Assembly: GCF_013004065.1 (NCBI RefSeq) | Contig: NZ_CP053084.1 | Location: 2,418,001 to 2,482,000 of the forward strand | Direction of reading: 5' to 3' | DNA: 64,000 nucleotides | Origin: Limnobacter sp. SAORIC-580 | GTDB taxonomy: Bacteria; Pseudomonadota; Gammaproteobacteria; Burkholderiales; Burkholderiaceae_B | In this document: positions 17,635 to 27,296 of the stretch, piece by piece | How positions within the stretch are numbered: the stretch's first letter is position 1 | Layout: each line of letters starts with the position of its first letter | The notes under the pieces: model-generated | Seen by the model: the letters and a program-made list of their open reading frames with translations, nothing else | Database searches by the model: none | What the model was told of the DNA's origin: nothing | Translations under genes and position numbers: made by a program

Positions 17635-18231
17635 ATGAGCGCAGACCATTCACACGATCACGATCATGAACACGGCCCGGATTGCGGCCACAACCACGAT
17701 GTGGTGTACAACAAAGTAGTAAAGGCCAACCACAAGGTGGCCGCCGTATTGCTCCGCAATGCAAAAACCATTGAACTGACTTTTGATGAACGCCAGGAAG
17801 TACCCCACGATGTGAAAGCCACCGACGGCAGTACCCTGATTTGCCACTTGCACGACACCGTAGAGGTGGGCGACAAACTGGTGTCAAACACCAATGAATG
17901 GGCGATTGTGGCTGCTGCTCAAGAAGAACTGTTTGAAGTGATACGCGGCCAGAAAGGCTTCGAAGAATTTCTGCATGTGGCAGGCCTTAACTTTTGGCCG
18001 GTGCAATTAAATGAAAAAGGCGCGCGTGTTGTGGCGAGCCATGAATGCATGCACATGCTGGAGCATTTTGAGTTGAAATTCAGCACACTGACCGCACCCA
18101 TGCTGGAAATTGTGGTGCCAGAACTGAAACACCACGATTGCTGTGACCACGACCATGGGCATGGTCACGATCATGGGCACTCGCATGCGCATGAACACAA
18201 GCATGGTCCGGATTGCGGCCACGACCACTAA
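17635..18231 (+). CDS. orphan UreE-like metal-binding protein with His/Cys-rich tails
   Basis: A 198-residue protein. Residues about 32-165 read like UreE, the urease nickel chaperone: IELTFDERQ, then DGSTLICHLHDTVEVGDKLVS (UreE pattern DG-x-hydrophobic-GD-x-L), a VAAAQEELFEV strand, LHVAGLNFWPVQL and ASHECMHMLEHFEL. In UreE the segment is LGNRHVPLQ with the dimer-interface metal His; here it is LNFWPVQL, so that His is missing, while a SHECMH cluster is present. Both ends are metal-binding tails: HSHDHDHEHGPDCGHNHD at the start and a longer His run ending HKHGPDCGHDH, so HGPDCGH occurs twice. No urease or hydrogenase genes are nearby. Nickel, zinc or cobalt storage or delivery is inferred. 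Confidence 0.75.
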   Translation: MSADHSHDHDHEHGPDCGHNHDVVYNKVVKANHKVAAVLLRNAKTIELTFDERQEVPHDVKATDGSTLICHLHDTVEVGDKLVSNTNEWAIVAAAQEELFEVIRGQKGFEEFLHVAGLNFWPVQLNEKGARVVASHECMHMLEHFELKFSTLTAPMLEIVVPELKHHDCCDHDHGHGHDHGHSHAHEHKHGPDCGHDH

Positions 18232-18276
18232 GCAACAACACCTAGCAGCAACATTGCAGCAAGAGGATTTCCAGGC

Positions 18277-20991
18277 ATGAGAGACGCACAAGCACCCATC
18301 ACCTTTTATCGCAAGGACTACACCGCGCCGAACTACAAAATCAGTCGCACTGATTTGACGTTCACGCTGAACCCTTCGCGCACCAAGGTGGCAAGTCGCC
18401 TGGAATTTGAAGTGTGGGACCATTCAAACCCTGACAACCTTCCACTTGAACTGGATGGGGAAGACCTTGAGCTGGATCAGGTGTTGCTCAATGGTGAAAA
18501 GCTGGACGCCACTTGCTACACTCAAAGCCACACGGGCCTGACCATTCACAACCCTGGTCGCGAAGGCGTTCTGGAAATTACCGTTTACATTCAACCCGAC
18601 CAAAACACCCGGCTTGAAGGTTTGTATGTGTCCAACGGCAATTTTTTCACGCAATGCGAAGCCCAGGGTTTCAGGCGCATTACTTATTTTTCTGATCGCC
18701 CGGATGTTCTTAGCCAATTCACAGTCACGCTGATTGCCAACGAGGCCACGCACCCGGTCAGTTTGTCCAATGGCAACTTGATTGAAGAAAAAAAACTGGG
18801 CGAAGGCTTGCACATGACTCGCTGGGAAGACCCATTTCCCAAGCCTGCTTACCTGTTTGCCTTGGTGGCCGGTCGCTTTGTGTGCCAGGAAGAAACAGTG
18901 AAAAAAGGCGACGGCAAGCCAGCATTGTTGCAAGTCTGGGTTGAGCCAGGCAACCTGGATAAAACCGACTTTGCCATGCAAAGCTTGAAGAAGTCGATTG
19001 ACTGGGACCGTGAACGGTTTGGCCTTGAACTGGATTTGGACCGCTTCATGATTGTGGCGACCGCCGATTTCAATATGGGCGCCATGGAAAACAAGGGCTT
19101 GAATATTTTCAACACCAAGTTCGTTTTTGCCAATCCAGAATTGGCTACAGATGTTGATTTCGAAAATGTTGAAAGCGTGGTCGGCCACGAGTACTTTCAC
19201 AACTGGACAGGCAACCGGGTTACCTGCCGGGACTGGTTTCAACTCTCGTTAAAAGAAGGCTTGACTGTATTTCGCGACCAGGAGTTTTCCGCAGACATGA
19301 TGGCCGAAGGGCTGGATGAAGTACAGGCAGATTCTGCACGCGCGGTGAAACGGATTGAAGATGTAAAGGTGCTTCGCGCCGCACAGTTTCCGGAGGATGC
19401 CGGCCCTATGGCGCATCCCATACGACCCGACAGTTATCAGGAAATCAATAATTTTTACACCGTGACGGTGTATGAAAAAGGCGCTGAAGTTATTCGCATG
19501 CAGCACACCCTGCTGGGCGAACAATTGTTTCAGCGCGGGATGCAAATTTATTTTGAACGTCACGACGGCCAAGCTGTGACCTGTGAAGATTTTGTCGGCG
19601 CCATGGAAACCGCCCTGCAGGAAGCCCACCCGGAACTGGATTTGAAGCAGTTTCGCCATTGGTATTCACAGGCAGGAACCCCAGAGGTATCGGCAAGCTG
19701 GACGCAAACCAACGGCCAACTGGTATTGACCTTGAAGCAAAACTGCCGCCCTACGCCTGGCCAAGCGATCAAACCCGCCTTTCACATTCCTGTGAAATTA
19801 GGTTTTGTAGAAAAAGCCAGTGGTCGCGATGTGCCCTTGCAGCTGGAAAGCAATACGAATGCGCTACATGGCGATGTCCTTGACTTTACCGAATCCACGC
19901 AGACATTCGTGTTCACTGGCTTGGACAAACCGGTGGTGCCCTCGCTGCTTCGCAGCTTTTCCGCACCCGTTATTTTACAATCCGCGCACACTACGGATGA
20001 TCTTATCTTTTTGGCGGGTCACGACAACGACCCATTCAACCGTTGGGATGCCTGCCAAAAAATTTACGGCAAAGCCATTCTGGACATTTACCTTCAGCGC
20101 GGGCTTACCGATGGCGCAAACACCCAGGCCGCTGTGCAAATTGTGGAAAACTTGCTGAAAGACAAACAGTTGTCTGACGGCTTTTTGGCTTTGGCCTTGC
20201 AATTGCCCAGTGAGGGAACACTGCTTGAGGCATTTGACGGACTGGTAGACCCAGTTGCGATGCATTTTGCACGTACCACCTTGCGCGATTTGTTGGCATG
20301 TACTTTCGGGGCAGACTTCAAGGCGATCTACGATGCACGCAATTTAACAGGGCAGCCCTACAGTTACAACGCGGTGGCCGCCAGCCAGCGTGCCTTGAAA
20401 AATGTGGCGTTGGCCTATTTGGTGGCCGCAGGCGCGGACGAAGAACTGAATGTAGCGAAGGCTCAATATGCGGCCTCCAACAACATGACGGACAGAATGG
20501 CGGCGCTTAGCAATATTGTGCACAACGGACCAGGCAACCCGCCTGAATTGGCCGAATTTTTTGAACGCTTCAACAATGAAGCGCTGGCCGTGGACAAATG
20601 GTTCATGCTGCAGGCCACCGTACCTGCCAGCAATGAAAATGTGAACACTTTGCAAACAGTGCGTGAACTGCTGAAGCACCCTTCATTCACCCTGAAGAAC
20701 CCAAATCGCGCTCGCTCCCTTTTGGCTGCTTTTGCAATGCAAAACCCAAGTGTGTTTCACTCACATTCAGGTGATGGTTATGCCCTGTGGGCCGACCTTG
20801 TGATTGAGTTGAACACCATTAACCCACAAGTAGCAGCGCGCATGGCGCGTGGGCTGGACCGCTGGACCAAACTGGTGCCAGCACTGCAGGAAAAAGCACA
20901 CAAGCAACTTGAACGTGTATTGGACACAGACAAGTTGTCGCCAGATGTTCGCGAAGTGATCGGCAAAGCGCTGGACGCGGCCACCCATTGA
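18277..20991 (+). CDS. pepN: aminopeptidase N
   Basis: A 904-residue M1 zinc aminopeptidase, cytosolic, releasing N-terminal residues from peptides. It has the exopeptidase motif MGAMENKGLN and the zinc site HEYFHNWTGNR (His near residue 304) followed by the third ligand Glu in LKEGLTVFRDQEFS; the DQEFS segment is typical of the E. coli PepN subfamily. N-terminal beta domain, catalytic domain, Ig-like domain and long helical C-terminal domain fit the family length (about 870-900). An AGGATTTCCAGG stretch precedes the ATG. fbp follows 24 bp downstream on the same strand, an order shared with many Burkholderiales. Confidence 0.97.
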   Translation: MRDAQAPITFYRKDYTAPNYKISRTDLTFTLNPSRTKVASRLEFEVWDHSNPDNLPLELDGEDLELDQVLLNGEKLDATCYTQSHTGLTIHNPGREGVLEITVYIQPDQNTRLEGLYVSNGNFFTQCEAQGFRRITYFSDRPDVLSQFTVTLIANEATHPVSLSNGNLIEEKKLGEGLHMTRWEDPFPKPAYLFALVAGRFVCQEETVKKGDGKPALLQVWVEPGNLDKTDFAMQSLKKSIDWDRERFGLELDLDRFMIVATADFNMGAMENKGLNIFNTKFVFANPELATDVDFENVESVVGHEYFHNWTGNRVTCRDWFQLSLKEGLTVFRDQEFSADMMAEGLDEVQADSARAVKRIEDVKVLRAAQFPEDAGPMAHPIRPDSYQEINNFYTVTVYEKGAEVIRMQHTLLGEQLFQRGMQIYFERHDGQAVTCEDFVGAMETALQEAHPELDLKQFRHWYSQAGTPEVSASWTQTNGQLVLTLKQNCRPTPGQAIKPAFHIPVKLGFVEKASGRDVPLQLESNTNALHGDVLDFTESTQTFVFTGLDKPVVPSLLRSFSAPVILQSAHTTDDLIFLAGHDNDPFNRWDACQKIYGKAILDIYLQRGLTDGANTQAAVQIVENLLKDKQLSDGFLALALQLPSEGTLLEAFDGLVDPVAMHFARTTLRDLLACTFGADFKAIYDARNLTGQPYSYNAVAASQRALKNVALAYLVAAGADEELNVAKAQYAASNNMTDRMAALSNIVHNGPGNPPELAEFFERFNNEALAVDKWFMLQATVPASNENVNTLQTVRELLKHPSFTLKNPNRARSLLAAFAMQNPSVFHSHSGDGYALWADLVIELNTINPQVAARMARGLDRWTKLVPALQEKAHKQLERVLDTDKLSPDVREVIGKALDAATH

Positions 20992-21015
20992 TTTTGAATT
21001 GAACAGAGGACAACG

Positions 21016-21990
21016 ATGAGTATGAATTTGGCGCAATACCTTGAACACCACGCAGATGCGCACATGGGTGTGTTGATCTCGGCCATTGCCGACGTGTCGC
21101 AATCCATTTCCGCCGCGGTTCACAAAGGAGCACTGGGCGGCGTATTGGGTAGTGCAGGTTCAGAAAACGTGCAAGGCGAAACCCAGAAAAAGCTCGACAT
21201 CATCGCCAATGACATGATTCTGGATGCGCTTGCTGCAACCGGCGTAGTGGCGGGTATGGCCTCTGAGGAACTGGACGACTGCTCACCTGTACCCGGGCAT
21301 TCGGATCGCCCGTTCCTGGTACTGTTCGACCCGCTGGATGGCTCCAGCAATATCGACGTGAACGTGTCGATCGGCACCATTTTCTCGGTTCTTCCCAATC
21401 CTGATGTTGGTGAAATTACCAACGAAAGCTTCCTGCAACCTGGCACCGAGCAACTGGCTGCGGGTTATGTGGTGTACGGCCCTCAAACGTCGCTGGTACT
21501 GACATTTGGCCGGGGCGTAGTGGCGTTTACACTCGACCGTGAGGCTGGCCAGTACATCCAAACCAGCGAAAGTATGGATGTGCCCGAAGACACCAAAGAA
21601 TTCGCCATCAATATGTCGAATCAGCGTCACTGGTATAAACCAGTGCAGCGTTACATCGCTGAATTGCTGGAGGGAAAAACCGGCGTGCGTGGCAAGGACT
21701 TCAACATGCGATGGATTGCCTCCATGGTGGCCGATGTGCACCGAGTGTTGACCCGGGGAGGTATTTTCATGTACCCCAAAGACCTGCGCGACCCCAACAA
21801 GCCTGGCAAGCTGCGCCTGATGTATGAGGCCAACCCGATGAGTATGCTGGTGGAGCAAGCTGGCGGCAAAAGCTTCGATGCGACCCAGCGTATTCTAGAC
21901 ATACAGCCGACCGATTTACACCAACGCTGCGCGGTGATGCTGGGCTCGGCCAATGAAGTACAACGAGTCAGTGATTATCACAAGGATTAA
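21016..21990 (+). CDS. fbp: fructose-1,6-bisphosphatase class I
   Basis: Gluconeogenic phosphatase releasing fructose 6-phosphate, cytosolic and Mg-dependent. The 324-residue product has GALGGVLG, the metal-binding blocks MASEELDD and [23 protein letters not shown], and the substrate motif GGIFMYPKD, ending with [14 protein letters not shown]. The N terminus is slightly shorter than in many relatives but complete. GAGG precedes the ATG. With fba, pyk and pgk in the same window it covers the lower carbon pathway; the class II aldolase here is of the Calvin-type subfamily, but no other Calvin genes are seen. Confidence 0.96.
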   Translation: MSMNLAQYLEHHADAHMGVLISAIADVSQSISAAVHKGALGGVLGSAGSENVQGETQKKLDIIANDMILDALAATGVVAGMASEELDDCSPVPGHSDRPFLVLFDPLDGSSNIDVNVSIGTIFSVLPNPDVGEITNESFLQPGTEQLAAGYVVYGPQTSLVLTFGRGVVAFTLDREAGQYIQTSESMDVPEDTKEFAINMSNQRHWYKPVQRYIAELLEGKTGVRGKDFNMRWIASMVADVHRVLTRGGIFMYPKDLRDPNKPGKLRLMYEANPMSMLVEQAGGKSFDATQRILDIQPTDLHQRCAVMLGSANEVQRVSDYHKD

Positions 21991-22010
21991 CTCAGCTTCG
22001 TTTGCTGGCT

Positions 22011-22049
22011 GATTGCCAAACTTAGTTGCCGAACTTAGTTGCCAAACTT
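22011..22049. repeat. three tandem copies of a 13-bp repeat spanning the M48 protease stop codon
   Basis: The unit AGTTGCCAAACTT occurs three times head to tail (22011-22023 with two changes, 22024-22036 with one, 22037-22049 exact). The protease stop codon (minus strand) lies at the boundary of the last two copies. Since 13 is not a multiple of 3, a change in copy number would alter the downstream frame but not the encoded C terminus FAKFGN, which ends in the copy nearest the gene. Confidence 0.9.
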
Positions 22050-23630
22050 GGCGAATTCACGCTCAGCGTCGGCTTTGCGTTTGTATTCGCGTTGTTTGGC
22101 ATCAATTTCCGCCAACAGATAATAATTATCCCTCGCATACCGTTTGGCAATTTCAGCCTGTTCAATTGCTGGCAAATAGGCTTGACGTGCGTTGTAAGAC
22201 TGAGCCAGAGCCATGTGGTGTTCGGCCGGCTTTCGCAAAGCCAAAGCACTTTGGGCGAGCAGATCAAAAACCTCAGGCACAGAGCGATAGGCCTGCGAAA
22301 GTTCTTTCAGGTATGCATCTGATTCCGCAAATAAACCCAAACGCTGTAAGCCCTCGGCATACAGCAGACGAACTGACATTTCACTTCTAAATTCATTTCG
22401 CAGGGAAGTCAGTTGCCCAAGCGTGACCTTTTCCTGCGCATTCAAGGCCGAGCGCTCCCGTACAGGACGCTGGTCCATGGGTGCAGAGGCCAATGGCAAG
22501 CTTACATCCATGGCCATTCTCATGCGCTGACTTTGAAGCAGCAAGGGCACCTCGGTTTTCTTGACCACAGACTGCCCGGATTTAAACAAATCGATGGCCT
22601 TTTCACTGGCCGCAAGGGCCTCCTGCTTTCGCCCCATGGAATTCAAGACCAGCGAACGGCCGTACATTAACGCCACTGGATCTTTGATACCCTCTTGCTC
22701 ATTGGGTGATTCAAAAGTTCGCAAACGGTCTGCCAACTGTTGGTTGCTTCGTTCCGCAAACACAATGGACTTGACCCGGATCAGCTCAAATTCCAGGCTT
22801 GACTGATTTTGACTTCGATTCGAGCTGCTTTCCAAACCAGCCCGGTTACGAATGTCGGCAATTCGCTCGGTGGTTAGCGGGTGAGTACGCAAATAGGAAG
22901 GCGCATTGTTTTCATAAAGACGAGATGCTGTTTGCAAACGTCCAAAAAAATCCACCATGCCCTGAGTATCAAAACCGGCTTGCTGAAGAGTCAAAAACCC
23001 AACCCGATCCGCCTCCCGTTCCGCATCGCGAGAAAAGGACAATTGCTGATCAATGGAGTAACCAGCGCCTGCTGCCATGAGGCCAGAAGCTGCTTGTGGA
23101 TTAGAACCCGCCACCAGCAATGCGGCAATCATGGCCGCAGTGGCGACGAGACTGGTTTGCTTTTGTTGCCCAAAACGGCGCGCAATGTGGCGCTGGGTCA
23201 CGTGCCCCACCTCGTGCGCCAACACGGAGGCCAATTCGGATTCAGTTTGGGACGCCGCAATTAACCCTGTGTGCACGCCAATGTAGCCACCCGGCATGGC
23301 GAACGCATTCACCGATTTGTCGGTGACCAGAAAAAACTCAAAGTTGGATGGAGATTCCGAGGCAGCCTGAACGATTGTGTTGCCCAAGCGGCTGATGTAG
23401 GCCGTAATTTCCAGGTCGGTGTTGACCGCGCCAAAAGCCCGATAATCCTTCATGATCAGGGCCCCCAGTCGGCGCTCATCCTGAACAGAAAGCTCGGCCC
23501 CACCCGCATCGCCCAGGCTTGGCAAGTTATTCAAGCCATCCGCATGCGCGATCGGCGACAGCATGGAAGACAGCAGCAGGGTACTGCACAGCACACTCGC
23601 AACACTTTTCCGAAAATCAAGACGCATCAT
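22035..23630 (-). CDS. periplasmic M48 metalloprotease with TPR domain (BepA-like)
   Basis: A 531-residue exported protein with a signal peptide (cleavage likely after SPIAHA), an M48 peptidase domain carrying the zinc motif LAHEVGHVTQRH (residues about 139-150) with the downstream Glu in SRDAEREADRVG, and a long helical C-terminal region with tetratricopeptide-like repeats. The layout matches BepA/YfgC, a periplasmic chaperone-protease that supports outer-membrane assembly of LptD. The start is one of two adjacent ATGs (23630 or 23627); a longer frame adds 18 residues before the signal peptide. The length is somewhat above E. coli BepA. The 3' end runs into a tandem repeat, and fbp converges 44 bp away with no terminator visible. 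Confidence 0.9.
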   Translation of the reverse strand: MMRLDFRKSVASVLCSTLLLSSMLSPIAHADGLNNLPSLGDAGGAELSVQDERRLGALIMKDYRAFGAVNTDLEITAYISRLGNTIVQAASESPSNFEFFLVTDKSVNAFAMPGGYIGVHTGLIAASQTESELASVLAHEVGHVTQRHIARRFGQQKQTSLVATAAMIAALLVAGSNPQAASGLMAAGAGYSIDQQLSFSRDAEREADRVGFLTLQQAGFDTQGMVDFFGRLQTASRLYENNAPSYLRTHPLTTERIADIRNRAGLESSSNRSQNQSSLEFELIRVKSIVFAERSNQQLADRLRTFESPNEQEGIKDPVALMYGRSLVLNSMGRKQEALAASEKAIDLFKSGQSVVKKTEVPLLLQSQRMRMAMDVSLPLASAPMDQRPVRERSALNAQEKVTLGQLTSLRNEFRSEMSVRLLYAEGLQRLGLFAESDAYLKELSQAYRSVPEVFDLLAQSALALRKPAEHHMALAQSYNARQAYLPAIEQAEIAKRYARDNYYLLAEIDAKQREYKRKADAEREFAKFGN

Positions 23631-23797
23631 GGGCTTTTTACGGTGGTAGTCTGGGTATGATAGCGCGATGAAAAACAAGTTCAATCAACTTCGGGCGTAG
23701 CACGGCTTTTCCTTGGGTAAATTTAGGTAAACGCCTGGCAGGCAATGCGACCAGCACCTATGAAGTTAAGACAATCAGTCAGCAGGGGATTAATACA

Positions 23798-24268
23798 ATG
23801 AACGGACTTACGCACTTTGACCAAGAAGGCAATGCACACATGGTCGATGTGGGCGGTAAAACCGAAACCGAACGCAAAGCCGTTGCCACGGGCACCATTC
23901 AGCTGGGGCATGAGGCCTACGCTGTTTTAAAAGCGGGAACCGCCAAGAAAGGCGATGTGTTGGGGGTCGCCAGAATTGCCGCGATACAGGGGGCAAAACG
24001 CACCTCTGATCTTATTCCATTGTGTCACCCACTTCCACTGACTCGACTGGCAGTTGAATTTGAACTAAACGATGAACTGTGCGAGGTTCATTGCACCTGC
24101 ACCGCGCAAACCGTGGGCAAAACAGGGGTGGAAATGGAAGCCCTGACCGGTGTTCAGGTAGGGCTTCTCACCATTTACGACATGCTTAAAGCGATTGACA
24201 AGGGCATGGTCATGACTCAAACCAGACTCGTCGAGAAACGCGGCGGCAAAAGTGATTTCAGTCGGTAA
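23798..24268 (+). CDS. moaC: cyclic pyranopterin monophosphate synthase
   Basis: Second step of molybdenum cofactor synthesis, acting with MoaA. The 156-residue protein has [18 protein letters not shown], the [14 protein letters not shown] block, and [23 protein letters not shown] with the KGM segment, all MoaC signatures. AGGGGA is well placed before the ATG. It stands alone: no other moa, moe or mog gene is in the window. It ends four bases before the convergent pilin gene stop. Confidence 0.96.
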   Translation: MNGLTHFDQEGNAHMVDVGGKTETERKAVATGTIQLGHEAYAVLKAGTAKKGDVLGVARIAAIQGAKRTSDLIPLCHPLPLTRLAVEFELNDELCEVHCTCTAQTVGKTGVEMEALTGVQVGLLTIYDMLKAIDKGMVMTQTRLVEKRGGKSDFSR

Positions 24269-24271
24269 ATC

Positions 24272-24775
24272 TTAGTTAACGTTGTTGTTGCGGCAAGCTG
24301 CGGGTAAGTAACGCCGGAACTCAGCCGCAACGTTGGTGACGCAGCGCCACTCACCTACTGGCTGCAAGGCATTGGTGTGCCTTACGCCGCCGGTGAATGG
24401 AATCAAGGCAATAAAATTGTTGGCAGCGATGCCCGCAGCTACCGTATTGGCCTGAAATGTGACTTGAATTCTACCGTTCGCACCCACAAGCAATTGACGT
24501 GCGTACTGACTTTGCGCGGCCACGTTGGACTGGCAACCCGCATCGCTGGCATTGGCCGGCCATGCATTCGTCGTGGCTGTGAATTCAATAATGCCCGCCT
24601 TGCAAGACTGGGCAATATTCATTAACTCTGTGACTTTGGAGCGATTCAAGTAATCCTGAAACGCCGGGATTGCAATTGCAGACAGCACGCCAATAATCGC
24701 AATGCCAATCATTAGTTCAATCAGGGTAAAACCCTTTGAAACCTTACTTCGGGTAACAGTTCTTGGCGTATTCAT
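24272..24775 (-). CDS. type IV pilin, PilA-like major or minor subunit
   Basis: A 167-residue prepilin. The leader MNTPRTVTRSKVSKG ends in the prepilin peptidase site G|FTLIELMIG with Glu5 of the mature protein present, followed by the hydrophobic helix IAIIGVLSAIAIPAFQDYLNRSK. Four cysteines (in SCKAG, AGCQS, WRCVT, AACRN) could give two disulfides; the last pair probably encloses the C-terminal D-region loop. The ATG at 24775 has GAGGA eight bases upstream; another ATG five codons earlier leaves no room for it. No assembly genes (pilB, pilC, pilD, pilM-Q) are nearby, so this is an isolated pilin locus. The sucD terminator separates it from sucD-sucC upstream. Confidence 0.92.
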   Translation of the reverse strand: MNTPRTVTRSKVSKGFTLIELMIGIAIIGVLSAIAIPAFQDYLNRSKVTELMNIAQSCKAGIIEFTATTNAWPANASDAGCQSNVAAQSQYARQLLVGANGRIQVTFQANTVAAGIAANNFIALIPFTGGVRHTNALQPVGEWRCVTNVAAEFRRYLPAACRNNNVN

Positions 24776-24860
24776 CGTCGCATTCCTCACATCGAAAAGT
24801 GGTGTTGAGAAACCATTCTTCGGTGTTCAGCCTGCGTGAAGTACCCCCGCTAGGGTTAAA

Positions 24861-24899
24861 AAGAAAAACCCCACCATTCTGAGTGAATGGTGGGGTTTT
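24861..24899 (-). terminator. intrinsic terminator after sucD
   Basis: A 15-bp perfect stem (24865-24879 with 24885-24899) and 5-base loop. On the minus strand it is followed by a T-rich run TTTTTCTTTTT, so it ends sucC-sucD. On the plus strand the stem ends in TTTT, giving weak bidirectional potential. Confidence 0.92.
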
Positions 24900-24920
24900 A
24901 GTGAACTACGACTTGACTAC

Positions 24921-25808
24921 TCAGGCCCCGATTGCCTTCTTCAGCAATTGCCCCATCACGGAGGGGTCTTTGGTCACAGTAATACCGCACTCTTCCATAA
25001 TGGCCAGCTTCTCCTGAGCTGTACCTTTACCGCCAGAGATGATGGCGCCAGCATGGCCCATGCGCTTTCCGGGGGGCGCTGTTACACCAGCAATGAAACC
25101 AACCACGGGCTTCTTCATGTTGTCCTTCACCCACAAGGCAGCTTCTTCTTCATCGCTACCACCAATTTCACCAATCATGACCACGGCATCGGTGTCGGGA
25201 TCGTCATTGAACATTCGCATCACGTCGATGTGCTTCAGCCCGTTCACGGGGTCACCACCAATACCCACGGCTGTGGACTGACCCAAGCCCAACTCACTCA
25301 ACTGGCCCACTGCCTCATAGGTTAGGGTACCGGAACGAGACACCACACCGATACGTCCCTTCTTGTGAATGTGGCCGGGCATGATGCCAATCTTGATTTC
25401 ATCTGGCGTAATTACACCTGGGCAGTTTGGACCCACCACGATGGTTTTGCGACCCTCCCTACGCATGCGATCACGCACCTCGATCATGTCACGGACGGGA
25501 ATACCTTCAGTGATACAAATCACCAAATCCAGATCAGCTTCTACAGCCTCCCAGATGGCAGCCGCAGCAAAGGGGGGAGGAACGTAAATCACGGATGCGT
25601 TGGCACCGGTCTGTTTTTTGGCATCGGCCACCGTGCCGTAAATTGGCACACCTTCAAAATCTTCGCCAGCTTTCTTGGGGTTTACACCTGCAACAAAGCA
25701 GTTCTTGCCATTGGCATATTCACGGCACATGCGTGTGTGAAACTGACCAGTTTTACCAGTAATACCCTGGGTAATTACCTTGGTGTCTTTGTTAATGAGA
25801 ATAGACAT
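24921..25808 (-). CDS. sucD: succinyl-CoA synthetase alpha subunit
   Basis: Alpha chain of the TCA-cycle ligase that makes ATP or GTP from succinyl-CoA. The 295-residue protein begins [24 protein letters not shown], has the CoA-binding region, and the phosphohistidine in [17 protein letters not shown] (seen as [16 protein letters not shown]). AGGA lies before the ATG chosen; a longer frame is rejected as it has no family similarity. Pairs with SucC, whose gene lies 53 bp upstream. A strong terminator follows. Confidence 0.97.
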   Translation of the reverse strand: MSILINKDTKVITQGITGKTGQFHTRMCREYANGKNCFVAGVNPKKAGEDFEGVPIYGTVADAKKQTGANASVIYVPPPFAAAAIWEAVEADLDLVICITEGIPVRDMIEVRDRMRREGRKTIVVGPNCPGVITPDEIKIGIMPGHIHKKGRIGVVSRSGTLTYEAVGQLSELGLGQSTAVGIGGDPVNGLKHIDVMRMFNDDPDTDAVVMIGEIGGSDEEEAALWVKDNMKKPVVGFIAGVTAPPGKRMGHAGAIISGGKGTAQEKLAIMEECGITVTKDPSVMGQLLKKAIGA

Positions 25809-25861
25809 TGTAAAAATCCTTTTTCGTGTTGAATGGCTGTCAAATGTGGGGCACCGGGCGC

Positions 25862-27028
25862 TCAAGCGCCCTTGGTTGCAGCCACCACTTTTTGCGCAGC
25901 CTCGCCCATGGTGTTCGCTGCAATGATTGGCAAACCAGATTCAGCCAAAATTTTCTTGCCCAAATCTTCGTTTGTACCTTTCATGCGCACAACCAGAGGA
26001 ACCGACAAACCCACTGCCTTCGATGCAGCCACCACGCCATCTGCAATCACGTCACAACGCATGATGCCGCCAAAAATATTCACCAAAATGGCTTTCAGGT
26101 TGGGATTTTTCAACATAATTTTGAAAGCTTCTGTCACTTTCTCGGTGGTGGCACCACCGCCCACATCCAGGAAGTTGGCAGGCTCGCCACCAAACAACTT
26201 GATGGTGTCCATGGTGGCCATCGCCAAACCAGCGCCGTTCACCAGGCAACCAATGTTGCCGTCAAGACTGATATAGCTCAAATCGAATTTGCTCGCTTCG
26301 ATTTCAGCAGGATCTTCTTCGGCTAGATCCCGCAAGGCCACGATTTCGGGATGACGGTGCAAAGCGTTGGAATCGAAGTTCAGTTTCGCGTCCAGTGCGA
26401 TGATGTCGCCAGAGCCAGTCAAGATCAGTGGGTTAATTTCGGCCAGACTGGCGTCAGTTTCCCAAAACGCTTTGTACAAACCTTGAAACGCCACACGCGC
26501 TTTGGCAACAGAACCCGCGGGAATGCCGATTTTCACTGCCAAATCATCGGCCTCTGCGTCTGTCAGCCCTGCAACGGGATCCACGTAAACTTTGTGAATC
26601 AGTTCTGGGGTGTGTTCAGCAACTTCTTCAATTTCCATGCCGCCTTCGCTGGATGCCATGACGCAGACCCGCTGGGTAACACGGTCGACCACCATGCCAA
26701 CGTAGTATTCCTTTTTGATGTCTGCACCTTCCTCAACCAGCAAACGGCTGACTTTCTGGCCTTCTGGGCCTGTTTGATGAGTGATCAACTGCATGCCCAG
26801 AATTTGGCTGGCATACGTTTTTACATCGTCCATGCTCTTTGCCACTTTCACGCCACCGCCCTTGCCGCGACCACCTGCATGAATTTGCGCCTTCACAACC
26901 CAAACCGGGCCGCCCAGTTTTTCCGCGGCTGCAATGGCCTCATCAATTGAAAAACAGGGATAGCCGGTAGGCACAGCCACGCCGTACTTCTTCAGAATTT
27001 CCTTGCCTTGATACTCGTGAATCTTCAT
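25862..27028 (-). CDS. sucC: succinyl-CoA synthetase beta subunit
   Basis: Beta, nucleotide-binding chain of succinyl-CoA synthetase. The 388-residue product starts [22 protein letters not shown], has an ATP-grasp domain ([16 protein letters not shown]) and the C-terminal flavodoxin-like block with NFLDVGGGA and [25 protein letters not shown] gives a clear start. The upstream gap to recX is 268 bp and holds the probable promoter; a TACAAT on the minus strand (27095-27100) is a possible -10 without a clear -35. Confidence 0.97.
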   Translation of the reverse strand: MKIHEYQGKEILKKYGVAVPTGYPCFSIDEAIAAAEKLGGPVWVVKAQIHAGGRGKGGGVKVAKSMDDVKTYASQILGMQLITHQTGPEGQKVSRLLVEEGADIKKEYYVGMVVDRVTQRVCVMASSEGGMEIEEVAEHTPELIHKVYVDPVAGLTDAEADDLAVKIGIPAGSVAKARVAFQGLYKAFWETDASLAEINPLILTGSGDIIALDAKLNFDSNALHRHPEIVALRDLAEEDPAEIEASKFDLSYISLDGNIGCLVNGAGLAMATMDTIKLFGGEPANFLDVGGGATTEKVTEAFKIMLKNPNLKAILVNIFGGIMRCDVIADGVVAASKAVGLSVPLVVRMKGTNEDLGKKILAESGLPIIAANTMGEAAQKVVAATKGA

Positions 27029-27296
27029 TTGAATTCCTTGCTGGGAAAGTTAATGCAAATCGGCTAGACGCAACAAGGCGGCTGAACTGACAACATTGTA
27101 AAGTGGAGAGTGTTTTTTTCGCGTGACAGCGCAAGCGGGTTCTCGGACGTAAAGCCGAGGCAAGGATGAGGCATGCCAGGCATGCTATGAAGGTTTTTAT
27201 CCATCTCTTTCTTTGCTTCTTGTGTCGTTGAATAACGCTTCGTTATTTAACTAGACTATCACTTCTATGGAAACACATAAGCCGATCAGAATAATA
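27029..27296. other. 268-bp intergenic region upstream of sucC, downstream of recX
   Basis: No gene seen. Contents: GCATGCCAGGCATGC at 27171-27185, a perfect 7-bp palindrome about one central base; a CTCGG/CCGAG hairpin at about 27142-27159; and AATAACG/CGTTATT with a 3-base loop (27231-27247), which could end recX transcripts though no T tract follows it on the minus strand. The region nearest sucC should hold the sucC promoter. Confidence 0.5.

Noticed and set aside
18424..19242. 272-codon open frame antisense to pepN
   Set aside because: Mirror of a well-supported M1 peptidase frame; no start signal and no family motif on this strand.
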